Source: Sulfurimonas sp. (lineage in GTDB: Bacteria; Campylobacterota; Campylobacteria; Campylobacterales; Sulfurimonadaceae). From it: a stretch of DNA of 32,521 nt. The notes beneath the pieces are model-generated. The model ran no database searches. It saw only the letters and a list, made by a program, of their open reading frames with translations, and was not told the origin of the DNA. Location of the stretch: the NCBI GenBank assembly GCA_027060825.1, contig JALSWC010000234.1, forward strand, positions 1 to 32,521, read 5' to 3'. Every line of letters begins with the position of its first letter. Within the stretch, counting starts at the first letter, position 1. This document shows, one piece after another, positions 6,947-15,189 of the stretch. Both the position numbers and the translations under genes were made by a program.

Positions 6947-8164
6947 ATGAGAAGAGTAGTAGTAACTGGTTTAGGAATGATAAATTCTGTTGGTAATGAT
7001 AAAGAAAGCGCATTCAAAGCAATGTGTGAGGGTGCATGCGGTATTGATACTATCACTCTTTTTGATCCAGAAAAATATAGTGTTCAAATAGCTGGAGAAG
7101 TAAAAGATTTTGATCCTGCAACTGTTATGGCTCCAAAAGAGGTGAAAAAAGCAGATAGATTTATTCATTTAGGTCTTAAAGCTGCTAAAGAAGCTATGGA
7201 AGATGCTAATATTGGTGATGATATTGATATGGAACGATTTGGTGTAAGTGCAGCATCAGGTATAGGAGGATTGCCTTCAATTGAAAAAAATTCAATTATT
7301 ATAGCGACAAAAGGTCCTCGAAGAATCTCTCCATTTTTTATCCCTGGTGCGCTTGTAAATATGCTTGGTGGGTTTGTTTCTATTGCTCATGGTACAAAGG
7401 GTCCAAATCTCTCTAGTGTAACTGCTTGTGCAGCAGGAACACACTCTATAAATGAAGCTGTTAAAACTATTATGTGTAATGGTGCAGAGAGAATGTTAGT
7501 AGTTGCTGCAGAATCTGCAATTACTGGTGCTGGTGTTGGTGGTTTTGCTGCTATGAAAGCCCTCTCCACCAGAAATGATGACCCAAAACACTCTTCTCGT
7601 CCATTTGATGCAGACCGTGATGGTTTTGTAATGGGAGAGGGTGCTGGCTCATTAGTTCTTGAAGAGTACGAAGCTGCTAAGGCTCGTGGTGCAAAGATAT
7701 ATGGTGAAATTATAGGCTTTGGTGAGAGTGGTGATGCTAGTCATATTACTACACCGTCTCTTGATGGTCCATCTCGTGCTATGAAAGCAGCATATAAAAT
7801 GGCAGGCGAACCAAAACTTGACTATGTCAATGCTCATGGAACTTCTACTGCAATTAATGATAAAAATGAAACACTTGCACTAAAAGCACTTCTTGGTTCA
7901 AAAGAGAACTGTCCTCCAATGAGTTCAGTTAAAGGTCAAATTGGTCACTGCCTTGGTGCTGCAGGTGGTATTGAAGCAGTAACATGTTTAATGGCTATGA
8001 GAGATGGAATTATTCCTCCTACTATCAATTTTGAGAAAGCTGATGAGAATTGTGATTTGGATTATGTTACAGAGGGTGCTAGAAAAGCAGAGTTAAATGT
8101 CGTTATGTCAAATTCATTTGGATTTGGTGGAACAAATGGCGTTGTTATTTTCAAAAAAATCTAG
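6947..8164 (+). CDS. fabF: 3-oxoacyl-[acyl-carrier-protein] synthase II
   Basis: Condenses malonyl-ACP with acyl-ACP to extend fatty acids. The ORF track starts at a TTG (6899), but the family N-terminus is MRRVVVTGLGMINSVG, which begins at the ATG at 6947 preceded by GGAGAGAAGGG; I use that start, giving 405 aa. The thiolase-fold catalytic triad is intact: Cys in VTACAAGTHS (about 161), His in NAHGTST (about 297) and His in GQIGHCLGAAG (about 334). The C-terminal NSFGFGGTNG motif is present. It follows acpP and is followed by accA 17 nt later. A T/A-rich stretch at about 6911-6930 may hold a promoter of its own, but I cannot fix one. Confidence 0.97.
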   Translation: MRRVVVTGLGMINSVGNDKESAFKAMCEGACGIDTITLFDPEKYSVQIAGEVKDFDPATVMAPKEVKKADRFIHLGLKAAKEAMEDANIGDDIDMERFGVSAASGIGGLPSIEKNSIIIATKGPRRISPFFIPGALVNMLGGFVSIAHGTKGPNLSSVTACAAGTHSINEAVKTIMCNGAERMLVVAAESAITGAGVGGFAAMKALSTRNDDPKHSSRPFDADRDGFVMGEGAGSLVLEEYEAAKARGAKIYGEIIGFGESGDASHITTPSLDGPSRAMKAAYKMAGEPKLDYVNAHGTSTAINDKNETLALKALLGSKENCPPMSSVKGQIGHCLGAAGGIEAVTCLMAMRDGIIPPTINFEKADENCDLDYVTEGARKAELNVVMSNSFGFGGTNGVVIFKKI

Positions 8165-8181
8165 AGCAATAAGGATTTAAT

Positions 8182-9234
8182 TTGGCTACATACTTAGATT
8201 TCGAACATAAAATTAAGTTTATTCAAGAAGATATAGTTTCTGCACATGTGCGTCATGATGAAGTTGCTGCTGAAGAGTTGAATAAAAAGTTAGATAAAGA
8301 AGTTGCAAAAATTTATAAGAATCTTTCAGATTTTCAAAAATTGCAGTTAGCTCGTCATCTTGACCGTCCATATGCTCTTGATTACATAAATCTTATCATG
8401 AGAGATAAGTATGAAATTCATGGAGATAGACATTTCCGTGATGATCCTGCTATTCTTTGCTATATGGGTTATATTGGCGATGAAAAAGTCATGCTAATTG
8501 GTGAACAAAAAGGGCGTGGTACTAAAAATAAACTCAAAAGAAATTTTGGTATGCCACATCCTGAAGGTTATAGAAAAGCATTGCGTGCTGCAAAACTTGC
8601 TGAAAAATTTAATATTCCAGTTTTTATGCTTGTGGATACTCCGGGTGCATATCCTGGAATTGGTGCTGAAGAGAGAAATCAGAGTGAGGCAATTGCAAGG
8701 AACTTGCTTGAATTTGCAGAGCTTAAAATTCCTACTATTTCAGTAGTGATAGGCGAAGGTGGTTCTGGTGGGGCATTAGCGATTGGTGTCGCTGATAAAT
8801 TTGCAATGATGCGTTACTCTATTTTTAGTATTATCTCTCCTGAGGGTTGTGCAGCAATTCTTTGGAATGACCCTAAAAAAGTGGAAACAGCAACAAATGC
8901 TCTAAAAATTACAAGTGGTGATTTAAAAGAGCTTGATCTTATTGATGATGTACTTGATGAACCTCTTATTGGTGCACATCGTGAAAAAGAAAAAGCTGCT
9001 GAAGTTTTAAAACAGTACTTTTTAGATGAAGTAAAAAAGCTTAAAGCGATGAGTTCTCAAGAGAGAATGGATGCTCGTTATGCAAAACTTACTAAACCTG
9101 GTGAATTTAGAGACACTAGTGATGAGCCAGAAAGTAAATCTTTGCTTGATAACTTCTTAAAATCAAAAAATGATAACGACGAGAAAAAAGAAAAAATAGA
9201 GAAAGATACGAAAGAGGAAGAGATTAAAGATTAG
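8182..9234 (+). CDS. accA: Acetyl-CoA carboxylase carboxyltransferase subunit alpha
   Basis: Forms, with AccD, the carboxyltransferase that transfers carboxyl from carboxybiotin to acetyl-CoA, giving malonyl-CoA for the neighbouring fatty-acid enzymes. The crotonase-fold signatures are [55 protein letters not shown] and [15 protein letters not shown]. Start is TTG with AAGGA upstream. At 350 aa it is longer than the usual 312-320: residues from about 312 form a lysine/glutamate/aspartate-rich tail ([19 protein letters not shown]) of low complexity with no recognised function. Its stop codon overlaps that of the convergent exonuclease gene. Confidence 0.97.
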   Translation: MATYLDFEHKIKFIQEDIVSAHVRHDEVAAEELNKKLDKEVAKIYKNLSDFQKLQLARHLDRPYALDYINLIMRDKYEIHGDRHFRDDPAILCYMGYIGDEKVMLIGEQKGRGTKNKLKRNFGMPHPEGYRKALRAAKLAEKFNIPVFMLVDTPGAYPGIGAEERNQSEAIARNLLEFAELKIPTISVVIGEGGSGGALAIGVADKFAMMRYSIFSIISPEGCAAILWNDPKKVETATNALKITSGDLKELDLIDDVLDEPLIGAHREKEKAAEVLKQYFLDEVKKLKAMSSQERMDARYAKLTKPGEFRDTSDEPESKSLLDNFLKSKNDNDEKKEKIEKDTKEEEIKD

Positions 9235-9245
9235 TCTTTCTCTTC
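9217..9245. terminator. Shared hairpin over the accA/exonuclease stop codons
   Basis: GAAGAG (9217-9222), a 3-nt bulge and AAAGA (9226-9230) pair with TCTTT (9235-9239) and CTCTTC (9240-9245). The 4-nt loop TTAG is exactly the overlap of the two stop codons (TAG for accA, TAA for the minus-strand gene). Likely a bidirectional terminator built from coding sequence. Confidence 0.5.
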
Positions 9246-10031
9246 TTGCTCTAGGAGAGGATCAAATTTAGGACGCTTGCGTCTTGGAGCCTCTTTTGAA
9301 AATCTTACCAAATCTTCTATACTTTTTATCTCTTCAGATATATTCTCTAAACTTAGTAAAAATAGTCCATATGTTGTTATGACATCACTCATAGCTCTAT
9401 GATGTCTTGGATTTGGATTAAGATGGAATGTGTCGTTTAAATAGGAGAGTGCATATCTATAAGAAGTAATAGTTCTCTCAGCTAATGCAAGAGAGCAGAG
9501 ACTTCTATTTAACAGAGGTGCAAAGCCAACTTTTTGTAAACTTTGAGAGATAAATCCATAATCAAATTTTACATCATGGGCTATAAAAACAGCATCTCCT
9601 AAAAAAAGTTTAAACGCTATAAGCACTTCTTTTAATTCTGGTGCATCTTTTGTGTCAGATGCTTTAATTCCTGTAAGTTCCGTTATATGTGTGTTTATTT
9701 CACTTACTTGCACCAAACTTTCAAATCTATCAATAATCTTTCCATTTTTTACTTTTATTGCTGCGAGTTCAATAATCTGGTGCTTCTCTATTTTTGAGCC
9801 ATTTGTTTCAATATCTACAATACAAAATTCTGCTTCGTTTATATCTATAAACGCAGTATCAAAGAAAAAAGAGCCATGTTTTTTTATAACATTAACTCCT
9901 TGCGCCCTCCAAAGTTCTAGTGTTATATCTAGCTCTTCATTTATTTGATCTTTGAGTGTTTTAAGAGAAAGCCCTTTTTTTGAGAGTCTTGCAATGCTTT
10001 TTGCATCAAGTCCTATATCTTTACTTAGCAT
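9231..10031 (-). CDS. DnaQ-like 3'-5' exonuclease (DEDDh)
   Basis: All three exonuclease motifs of the DEDDh group are present: Exo I IVDIETNG (Asp 73, Glu 75), Exo [14 protein letters not shown] (about 151) and Exo [11 protein letters not shown] (His about 206, Asp about 213). This fold removes 3' nucleotides and forms the epsilon proofreading subunit of DNA polymerase III or related repair exonucleases. The first about 65 residues ([20 protein letters not shown]) are an extra helical region not found in E. coli DnaQ and may bind a partner. 266 aa. It overlaps the end of trpF by 11 nt. As I recall C. jejuni also places a dnaQ next to rpe, so it is probably the cell's epsilon-like enzyme, but which polymerase it serves cannot be told. 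Confidence 0.9.
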   Translation of the reverse strand: MLSKDIGLDAKSIARLSKKGLSLKTLKDQINEELDITLELWRAQGVNVIKKHGSFFFDTAFIDINEAEFCIVDIETNGSKIEKHQIIELAAIKVKNGKIIDRFESLVQVSEINTHITELTGIKASDTKDAPELKEVLIAFKLFLGDAVFIAHDVKFDYGFISQSLQKVGFAPLLNRSLCSLALAERTITSYRYALSYLNDTFHLNPNPRHHRAMSDVITTYGLFLLSLENISEEIKSIEDLVRFSKEAPRRKRPKFDPLLEQEEKD

Positions 10032-10605
10032 GGTTTATAAACTCTCTAACTTTTTGTGCATCTTTTTTTCCAGCTGAAGATTCAACACCACTACTTACAT
10101 CAAAAGCATAAAAATTATATTTTTTTAACTCTGAAATATTTTGAGCATTGAGTCCACCTGCTAAGATAATCTTTGAGCAATCAAGATTGTCGAACCATTC
10201 AATGTTGAGTCGTTTTCCTGCTCCACCATACGCTTCACAATAGGCATCTACTAATCTATATTCATCACTGTATTTTAAAATATCATCTCTGTTTTTGGCA
10301 CGAATAACTTTTAGATAGGGAATTGTAAGTTTCGTGTATAAATCATCATCTGCATCAAAATGAATTTGAGCTAGAGTTGCCCCTGTATAGTTACATATTT
10401 CATTTATAAACCCAGCATCTACATTTACAAAAAGTGCAACTTTTTCAACAAAGGGTGGCAATCTTTTAATGATGTTCTTCGCTTTTTTGGGGGTAATATA
10501 GCGTGGAGATTTTTCATAAAAGACAAAACCAAGTGCATTTGCTCCAGCATTGAGGGCAAGCATTGCATCTTCGTAGGAAGTTATGCCACAGATTTTACAA
10601 CGCAT
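10021..10605 (-). CDS. trpF: Phosphoribosylanthranilate isomerase
   Basis: Catalyses the Amadori rearrangement of N-(5-phosphoribosyl)anthranilate to CdRP in tryptophan synthesis. TIM-barrel signatures: KICGIT at the N-terminus (catalytic Cys 6), ALGFVFYEKSPRYI, KVALFVN, LVDAY with the general-acid Asp (about 119), GGAGKRLNIEW, ILAGGLNAQNI and FDVSSGVESSAGKKD near the phosphate-binding end. 194 aa, normal. ATG overlaps the rpe stop codon by one base (TAATG), so the two are translationally coupled. It lies apart from any other trp gene in this window. Confidence 0.95.
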   Translation of the reverse strand: MRCKICGITSYEDAMLALNAGANALGFVFYEKSPRYITPKKAKNIIKRLPPFVEKVALFVNVDAGFINEICNYTGATLAQIHFDADDDLYTKLTIPYLKVIRAKNRDDILKYSDEYRLVDAYCEAYGGAGKRLNIEWFDNLDCSKIILAGGLNAQNISELKKYNFYAFDVSSGVESSAGKKDAQKVREFINHAK

Positions 10606-11246
10606 TAAATTTGTAAACTCTCAATAGCTTCTTTTCGATTTTTATGTTTAAAAACATAACTGCCTGCAACAACAACATCAACTCCTGCATCTTTAAGTAA
10701 TTGGATATTTTTATCACTTACCCCACCATCGACTTCAATAAGACAATCAGGATTGATTTTATCTATCATCTGTCGTAATTTTTTTGCCTTTGGAATAACA
10801 GTATCAATAAAACTCTGTCCTCCAAAACCAGGATTAACACTCATAAGAAGAACCATATCTAAAAATTCTAAAAGATATTCTAACTCCTCTGGACGGGAGT
10901 TTGGATTGAGTACAATGGAGGGTTTAATGCCATAAGAACGGATTTGTTGTATAACTCTATGAGGGTGTTTTTCAGATTCAATATGAAAAGATATATACTC
11001 TGGCTTAAGGGGTGCAAACAGATCAACAAAGAAGCTATTGTTCTCAACCATTAAATGTACATCTAAAGGCTTTGTTGCGGCTTTAGCAACTGCAGATACC
11101 ACGACTGGTCCAATGGTAAGATTTGGAACAAAATGTCCATCCATTACATCAACATGAACTAAATCACATCCTGATTTACATATCTCTTTGACATCACGCT
11201 CTAAATTTCCAAAGTCAGCTGAGAGAATACTAGGTGCTACTTTCAT
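10605..11246 (-). CDS. rpe: Ribulose-phosphate 3-epimerase
   Basis: Interconverts ribulose-5-phosphate and xylulose-5-phosphate in the pentose-phosphate pathway (and the Calvin cycle where present). TIM barrel with PSILSADFGNL, HVDVMDGHFVPNLTIGP (metal/general-base Asp about 33), LDVHLMVE, SVNPGFGGQSF and IEVDGGVSDKN (second catalytic Asp), VVAGSYVF at the phosphate site. 213 aa. RBS AGGAAA before the ATG. First gene of a three-gene minus-strand unit rpe-trpF-exonuclease whose members overlap by 1 and 11 nt. Confidence 0.97.
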   Translation of the reverse strand: MKVAPSILSADFGNLERDVKEICKSGCDLVHVDVMDGHFVPNLTIGPVVVSAVAKAATKPLDVHLMVENNSFFVDLFAPLKPEYISFHIESEKHPHRVIQQIRSYGIKPSIVLNPNSRPEELEYLLEFLDMVLLMSVNPGFGGQSFIDTVIPKAKKLRQMIDKINPDCLIEVDGGVSDKNIQLLKDAGVDVVVAGSYVFKHKNRKEAIESLQI

Positions 11247-11276
11247 ATATTTTTCCTACTAATAAATTATTTTTGC

Positions 11277-11282
11277 ATTATA
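11277..11282 (-). promoter_or_regulatory. Promoter -10 for the rpe-trpF-exonuclease operon
   Basis: Minus strand GTGTATAATGC holds TATAAT with an extended TG-like upstream pair, about 31 nt before the rpe ATG. No clear -35. Confidence 0.55.
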
Positions 11283-11296
11283 CACAGAGGATACTT

Positions 11297-12691
11297 TTAT
11301 CTTGTTAAGAAAAAGAGAAATTTGTCATTATCAAAAGAGAGATCAACTTGCACTCCTTTTTTTTCTCCTGCTACTTCTAAAAGACCCTGAATATTTTTAT
11401 ATGTTCGTGGTAGCGTAATGTTAATATGTATATTTTTATCTGAGAGGAGTGTTTTTATTTTTCCTCCGACAATGTTTACAAGTTCGGCAAGGGTGTCTAA
11501 AATAAGTTCTAAATCATCAGTACTCTCACCAATTAAAAGCTCACATGCCTTTTTTGCTATATCAATAGGAAAAACAAGCATTACCATTCCATCAATATCG
11601 CCATAAAATCCAATGGAACTTGCTATTTTGTTTTCTGGATTTTTAATTTTAATTTTATCTACATTAGCAGCTTCTTTAATTGCCTTTGCATTTGTCATCA
11701 TCTCTATTGTTGCTACAGTCGCATCAACAAAATTTGCTAGTTCTGAAACGATTACCTTGTTAAGGGAACGCTTGTTCTTTCCTCCTGTTGCGCTGCTTGC
11801 ACCAAGTTCATCAAGGAGTTCTTTATTTTCTAAAATGTCATTCATCTGCTCAAAAAAGAGTATGCCAGAATCTTCAAGCGTTTCTTTAAAAGTTATAGGA
11901 GTCTTTTCAAAGGTCATACCTACAAAACAGATAGTAGCATTATATTCTGCCGCAGCAGAGGCTAATTTGGAAAAAAAGTTGAGTGCATGAACATTCATAC
12001 TTACTACTTTATAAGCATCAAATATAAAGAGTCTAAAACCTACATTCAAAGAGTTGTTATGATATGCTATGTTAAAGGTATTACCCATTTCAGCATCAAG
12101 AAATGAAGAGAGGGTATATATAATGGCATTGCCCGTTACTCGTGTCGCTACTTGTTGCCCCATCTGTCCTAAATATGACTCATCTACAATTACATCATAA
12201 GCATCTTTATTTTTTACTTTTTCTAGAAATTCTTCTTGAGATTGAGCCACTATTGGATTGTGTCCATTATCATGCAGTTCAATGGCCATAGCTGTTCTTT
12301 GAGATTTATCATCACTATAAAGCAGTACATTTTTTTCTTGATTTTTATAACCATTAGAGAAAAGATTTGCAATCTCTTGTGTCTTAAAAAGTGAAAATGT
12401 AAGTTCATTTTTGTAAAACTTTTGTATGGCTTGGTACTTTTTCGTGTCATAATCACAAAAACCTACTATTATATGCTTGGTACTACGAACTTTATTGAAC
12501 ATTTTTATAAAAGTATCAAGCCCATTACGATTAAAAAATACTACTCTTTTTAGTGATACGAGTATAATATCTGCATTACTTTTGAGGGTTGCATTTATGT
12601 CATCGATGCTTAAAAGTGCTGTGCTTGAATTGCCATCTAAAAAACCTTGCGGATAAAAAACACCTATGCCATTTTTTACTACTGCTCTCAT
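11297..12691 (-). CDS. STAS / receiver-like / CheX multidomain signalling protein
   Basis: Four regions can be read. Residues about 5-110 (GVFYPQGFLDGNSS, RVVFFNRNGLDTFIKMF) look like a STAS domain. Residues about 118-215 (VLLYSDDKSQ, DVIVDESYLG) resemble a receiver domain, with an acidic pair after strand 1 and an Asp at the strand-3 position, though the match is weak. Residues about 220-300 (VVSMNVHALNFFSKLASAAAEYNATICFVGM) look like a second STAS domain. Residues about 310-464 are CheX-like, with the ExxN phosphatase signature in LAELVNIVGGKIK (about 402-405). CheX proteins dephosphorylate CheY-P in chemotaxis. The ATG overlaps the stop of the upstream HDOD gene as ATGA, so both are translated together. 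Its true target is unknown; a scaffold linking a phospho-signal to an anti-sigma-type switch is only an inference. Confidence 0.75.
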   Translation of the reverse strand: MRAVVKNGIGVFYPQGFLDGNSSTALLSIDDINATLKSNADIILVSLKRVVFFNRNGLDTFIKMFNKVRSTKHIIVGFCDYDTKKYQAIQKFYKNELTFSLFKTQEIANLFSNGYKNQEKNVLLYSDDKSQRTAMAIELHDNGHNPIVAQSQEEFLEKVKNKDAYDVIVDESYLGQMGQQVATRVTGNAIIYTLSSFLDAEMGNTFNIAYHNNSLNVGFRLFIFDAYKVVSMNVHALNFFSKLASAAAEYNATICFVGMTFEKTPITFKETLEDSGILFFEQMNDILENKELLDELGASSATGGKNKRSLNKVIVSELANFVDATVATIEMMTNAKAIKEAANVDKIKIKNPENKIASSIGFYGDIDGMVMLVFPIDIAKKACELLIGESTDDLELILDTLAELVNIVGGKIKTLLSDKNIHINITLPRTYKNIQGLLEVAGEKKGVQVDLSFDNDKFLFFLTR

Positions 12692-13485
12692 GAAATTTCC
12701 ATGAGTTGTGCAAAATCATCATATATCTCTTGCACATACTCTATTTGAAAATCTATAAAATCATTGAGTCCTGCGTTTATATATTCAGGTTTTGAAAGTG
12801 TAAAAAAGAGCAGTAGATGCATCCATTTTCCAAGCCTATTTATCTGCTCATCTTTTGATGGCTTCATACCACTTGAAGCCTGTACAATAAAGGCACTTTT
12901 TTTACTCATATTCCATTTTGTAGCTATTATTTGGCAGATGTCAAAGAGATCTAGACTGCAAAGTCTTATAAGAATAGTATTGAGATCAATCTCATTTACA
13001 CTACGAAGGAGTTTTACATCATCAAGCTTTTCGCAAAAAAGTGCTTCAGAGACAATGATGCTTGCAGGAAGTAGGGTAATGGCATTTTGAATCTCTTTAT
13101 CGTTAATATTAAGATGTGTGAGAATCTTTTGCCATTGTATTGAAAACTCTGCTTGTAGATCATAAAAGGAGCTTCTATTGAGTGCAAAGAGTTTCCATTT
13201 GGAAGGAGATAAAAGTGAAATCATATAGTTATAAACTGCTTGTTGTGAACGCGCAACACCTAAAATTCCAAAAATTTGAGAAACATCCTCTACTTCATTT
13301 CTAAATCCAAAAATTGGCTTATTTACAAGCTCCGTAAGGTAAGCGCTGAGTGCTAAATCTTTTTTTGCACTTAGTGCAGCTTTGGTTAACTCCCCTTGTT
13401 GAAGGTAGAGTACAGTTTGTTGTAGTGCCTGCGGTGCTGGAGGAATTTTTTGAATATATGCATCGACTTTCTCTTTTGTAATCAA
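12688..13485 (-). CDS. HDOD-domain signalling protein
   Basis: Residues about 12-120 (IPPAPQALQQTVLYLQ, DLALSAYLTELVNKPIFGFRNEVEDVSQIFGILGVARSQQAVYNYMIS) match the HDOD output domain, an HD-related fold lacking the metal-binding His/Asp pairs and used in bacterial signalling. The remainder is helical. 265 aa. Start is TTG with AGGAA five bases upstream. It overlaps the STAS/CheX gene by 4 nt, a strong sign of a functional pair. HDOD proteins affect motility and chemotaxis in several Campylobacterota as I recall, which agrees with a CheX partner, but no other chemotaxis gene lies in this window. Confidence 0.78.
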   Translation of the reverse strand: MITKEKVDAYIQKIPPAPQALQQTVLYLQQGELTKAALSAKKDLALSAYLTELVNKPIFGFRNEVEDVSQIFGILGVARSQQAVYNYMISLLSPSKWKLFALNRSSFYDLQAEFSIQWQKILTHLNINDKEIQNAITLLPASIIVSEALFCEKLDDVKLLRSVNEIDLNTILIRLCSLDLFDICQIIATKWNMSKKSAFIVQASSGMKPSKDEQINRLGKWMHLLLFFTLSKPEYINAGLNDFIDFQIEYVQEIYDDFAQLMEIS

Positions 13486-13502
13486 ATGATTCCTTTTTGT
13501 AG

Positions 13503-13540
13503 AGAATATTATTATTCTGTATTTTAACTATATAAGTATA
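13503..13540 (-). promoter_or_regulatory. Putative promoter/operator region of the HDOD-CheX pair
   Basis: TATACT on the minus strand (13540-13535) is a possible -10 about 50 nt before the TTG start. Between it and the gene lies a 6-bp inverted repeat AGAATA-TTAT-TATTCT (13503-13518) that could be an operator or a leader hairpin. Weak evidence. Confidence 0.3.
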
Positions 13541-13587
13541 AAATGAATATAAATTATTCGAGTAAATGTTAATTAAATTGGCTTAAG

Positions 13588-13615
13588 TTGAAGTTTTGCT
13601 TTTATTTGGTACAAT
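13588..13615 (+). promoter_or_regulatory. rpmB promoter
   Basis: TTGAAG (13588-13593) and TACAAT (13610-13615) with a 16-nt T-rich spacer, 34 nt before the rpmB ATG. One of the few places in the window with a recognisable -35. Confidence 0.65.
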
Positions 13616-13648
13616 TCGCAACTTTAAATATCATTCAAGGATACTCAA

Positions 13649-13837
13649 ATGGCAAGAAGATGTGCTATTAGTGGCAAAGGCCCTATGAGTGGGAACAATG
13701 TTTCTCATGCAAAAAACAGAACAAAGCGTCGTTTTTTATTAAACTTAAGAACAGTTCGTATTACATTAGAAGATGGTACAACTAAAAAAATTAAGATTTC
13801 TGCAAGAGAGTTGCGTACACTTAAAAAGAACGCATAA
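13649..13837 (+). CDS. rpmB: 50S ribosomal protein L28
   Basis: Small basic ribosomal protein of the large subunit. [33 protein letters not shown] is the family N-terminus, followed by [12 protein letters not shown]-like C-terminal basic helix ([14 protein letters not shown]). 62 aa, full length. AAGG before the ATG. Monocistronic: its own promoter upstream and two inverted repeats downstream. It lies next to the signalling pair and rpe, an association of rpmB and rpe that I also recall in C. jejuni. Confidence 0.98.
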   Translation: MARRCAISGKGPMSGNNVSHAKNRTKRRFLLNLRTVRITLEDGTTKKIKISARELRTLKKNA

Positions 13838-13844
13838 GTTAGGA

Positions 13845-13901
13845 TTTTTTTTGAATTTTATTCAAAAAAAATTTAAACTCTTTTCTGGGGATTTCTCCCC
13901 A
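13845..13901 (+). terminator. Two inverted repeats after rpmB
   Basis: The first repeat TTTTTTTTGAA-TTTTA-TTCAAAAAAAA (13845-13871) is an 11-bp perfect but almost pure A-T stem. The second, TGGGG-ATTTCT-CCCCA (13886-13901), is a short G-C stem flanked by T4 and A4 that can extend it past a bulge. No U-run follows the G-C stem until 13914. Together they probably end rpmB transcription. Confidence 0.45.
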
Positions 13902-13942
13902 AAATCTAAAAAACTTTTTCTTCATCTCTCTTTTTTTCGTTC

Positions 13943-13948
13943 TACAAT
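13943..13948 (+). promoter_or_regulatory. argJ promoter (-10)
   Basis: TACAAT inside a T-rich run (TTTTTTTCGTTCTACAATAT), about 50 nt before the preferred argJ start. No -35 visible. Confidence 0.45.
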
Positions 13949-13998
13949 ATTTTTCTTTACCCTATTTTCTTATGACAAACATTCAAAGGAGTTATATT

Positions 13999-15177
13999 TT
14001 GTATAAATTAATAAAAATAGATGGTGGCGTATGTGCTGCTGATGGTTTTTATGCAGATGGTGTAAGTGCAGGTCTTAAAGCAGAAAATGCAAAAGATATG
14101 GCATTTATTTATAGTGAAAATATGTGTGCGATTGCATCAACTTTTACAACAAATAAGATGGCAGCAGCACCCATTAGACACTTTCAAAACAGAGGCGAAT
14201 TTCAGACAAATTTTGTGCTTATAAACTCAAAAAATGCGAATGCTATGACGGGTAAAGCAGGTATTGAAGACATTGAAGCAATTTTAGCAACACTTCCTTC
14301 AACTGTCTCCAATCCCGTGATGAGTTCCACAGGTGTTATTGGTGTGCGAGTGCCAAAAGAGAAGCTTATAGCTGGAGCAAAACTTTTTGATTTGAGCAAA
14401 CGAGAGCCAAACGCAGCGGCAGAGGCTATTATGACTACCGATACTTTCTCCAAACAAATTGCTTACAAAGTAGAACTTACAGATGGTAGTAGCTTTCACA
14501 TAGGAGCCATGGCAAAGGGTGCAGGTATGATTAACCCTGCCATGGCTACGATGCTCTGTTTCATCACAACAGATGCAGATGTAAATAAAGAGGAGATGCA
14601 AAAACACCTTAATAAAAATATTGCTTTTACTTTTAATGCTGCAAGTGTAGATGGTGACACCTCTACAAATGACACTGTAATGTTACTCTCAAATACAAAA
14701 AGTGGAGCTTATAATGCAGAGGCATTTGATGAAGCTCTCTACAACATCATGCGATTTTTAGCACGCCAAATGGTAAAAGATGGGGAGGGTGCTACAAAAC
14801 TTGTAACATACGAAGTGAGTGGTGCAAAAGATGATAAAGAGGCTGAAACAGTGGCAAAAGCACTCTCAAACTCATTGCTTGTAAAAACAGCACTCTATGG
14901 TGAAGATCCAAACTGGGGAAGAATTGCTTCAACAGTTGGAGCGAGTGGAGCAGAAGCGTATGAAGAAAAATTAACTATTGCTTTTAATGATTTATGTGTA
15001 TATAAACAAGGAAAACTTTATTTCAATACAGAAATGGAGCAAAAAGCTTCAGAAGTTATGAAGCTAGAGGAGTTTACAATCTATTGTGATCTTGGAATTG
15101 CAGATGGAGTCTTTACTGCCTTTGGATGTGACTTAGGTCACCGTTATGTTGAGATAAATGCAGACTATAGAACTTAA
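13999..15177 (+). CDS. argJ: Glutamate N-acetyltransferase / amino-acid acetyltransferase
   Basis: Transfers the acetyl group from N-acetylornithine to glutamate, closing the cyclic arginine pathway; many ArgJ also use acetyl-CoA. The precursor cleaves itself before the Thr of KGAGMINPAMATML (Thr about 184), which is intact, so two chains should form. DGDTSTNDT and the late GEDPNWGRI motif are family signatures. The ORF track begins at ATG 13972, but AGGAG at 13987-13991 is placed to serve the TTG at 13999, giving 392 aa and the normal N-terminus. The stop codon overlaps that of the minus-strand gamma-carbonic-anhydrase-like gene. Confidence 0.95.
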   Translation: MYKLIKIDGGVCAADGFYADGVSAGLKAENAKDMAFIYSENMCAIASTFTTNKMAAAPIRHFQNRGEFQTNFVLINSKNANAMTGKAGIEDIEAILATLPSTVSNPVMSSTGVIGVRVPKEKLIAGAKLFDLSKREPNAAAEAIMTTDTFSKQIAYKVELTDGSSFHIGAMAKGAGMINPAMATMLCFITTDADVNKEEMQKHLNKNIAFTFNAASVDGDTSTNDTVMLLSNTKSGAYNAEAFDEALYNIMRFLARQMVKDGEGATKLVTYEVSGAKDDKEAETVAKALSNSLLVKTALYGEDPNWGRIASTVGASGAEAYEEKLTIAFNDLCVYKQGKLYFNTEMEQKASEVMKLEEFTIYCDLGIADGVFTAFGCDLGHRYVEINADYRT

Positions 15178-15189
15178 ATTCTATAATCT
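15162..15189. terminator. Shared hairpin over the argJ/carbonic-anhydrase-like stop codons
   Basis: TATAGAA (15166-15172) pairs with TTCTATA (15179-15185), and AGA/TCT extends the stem past one C-A mismatch. The loop CTTAAA contains both overlapping stop codons (TTAA). Probably a two-way terminator. Confidence 0.5.

Noticed and set aside
13773-14006. 77-aa ORF overlapping rpmB and running through the intergenic hairpins
   Set aside because: It is a shifted frame of rpmB extended into AT-rich DNA (FFLNFIQKKF); L28 and argJ explain the region.
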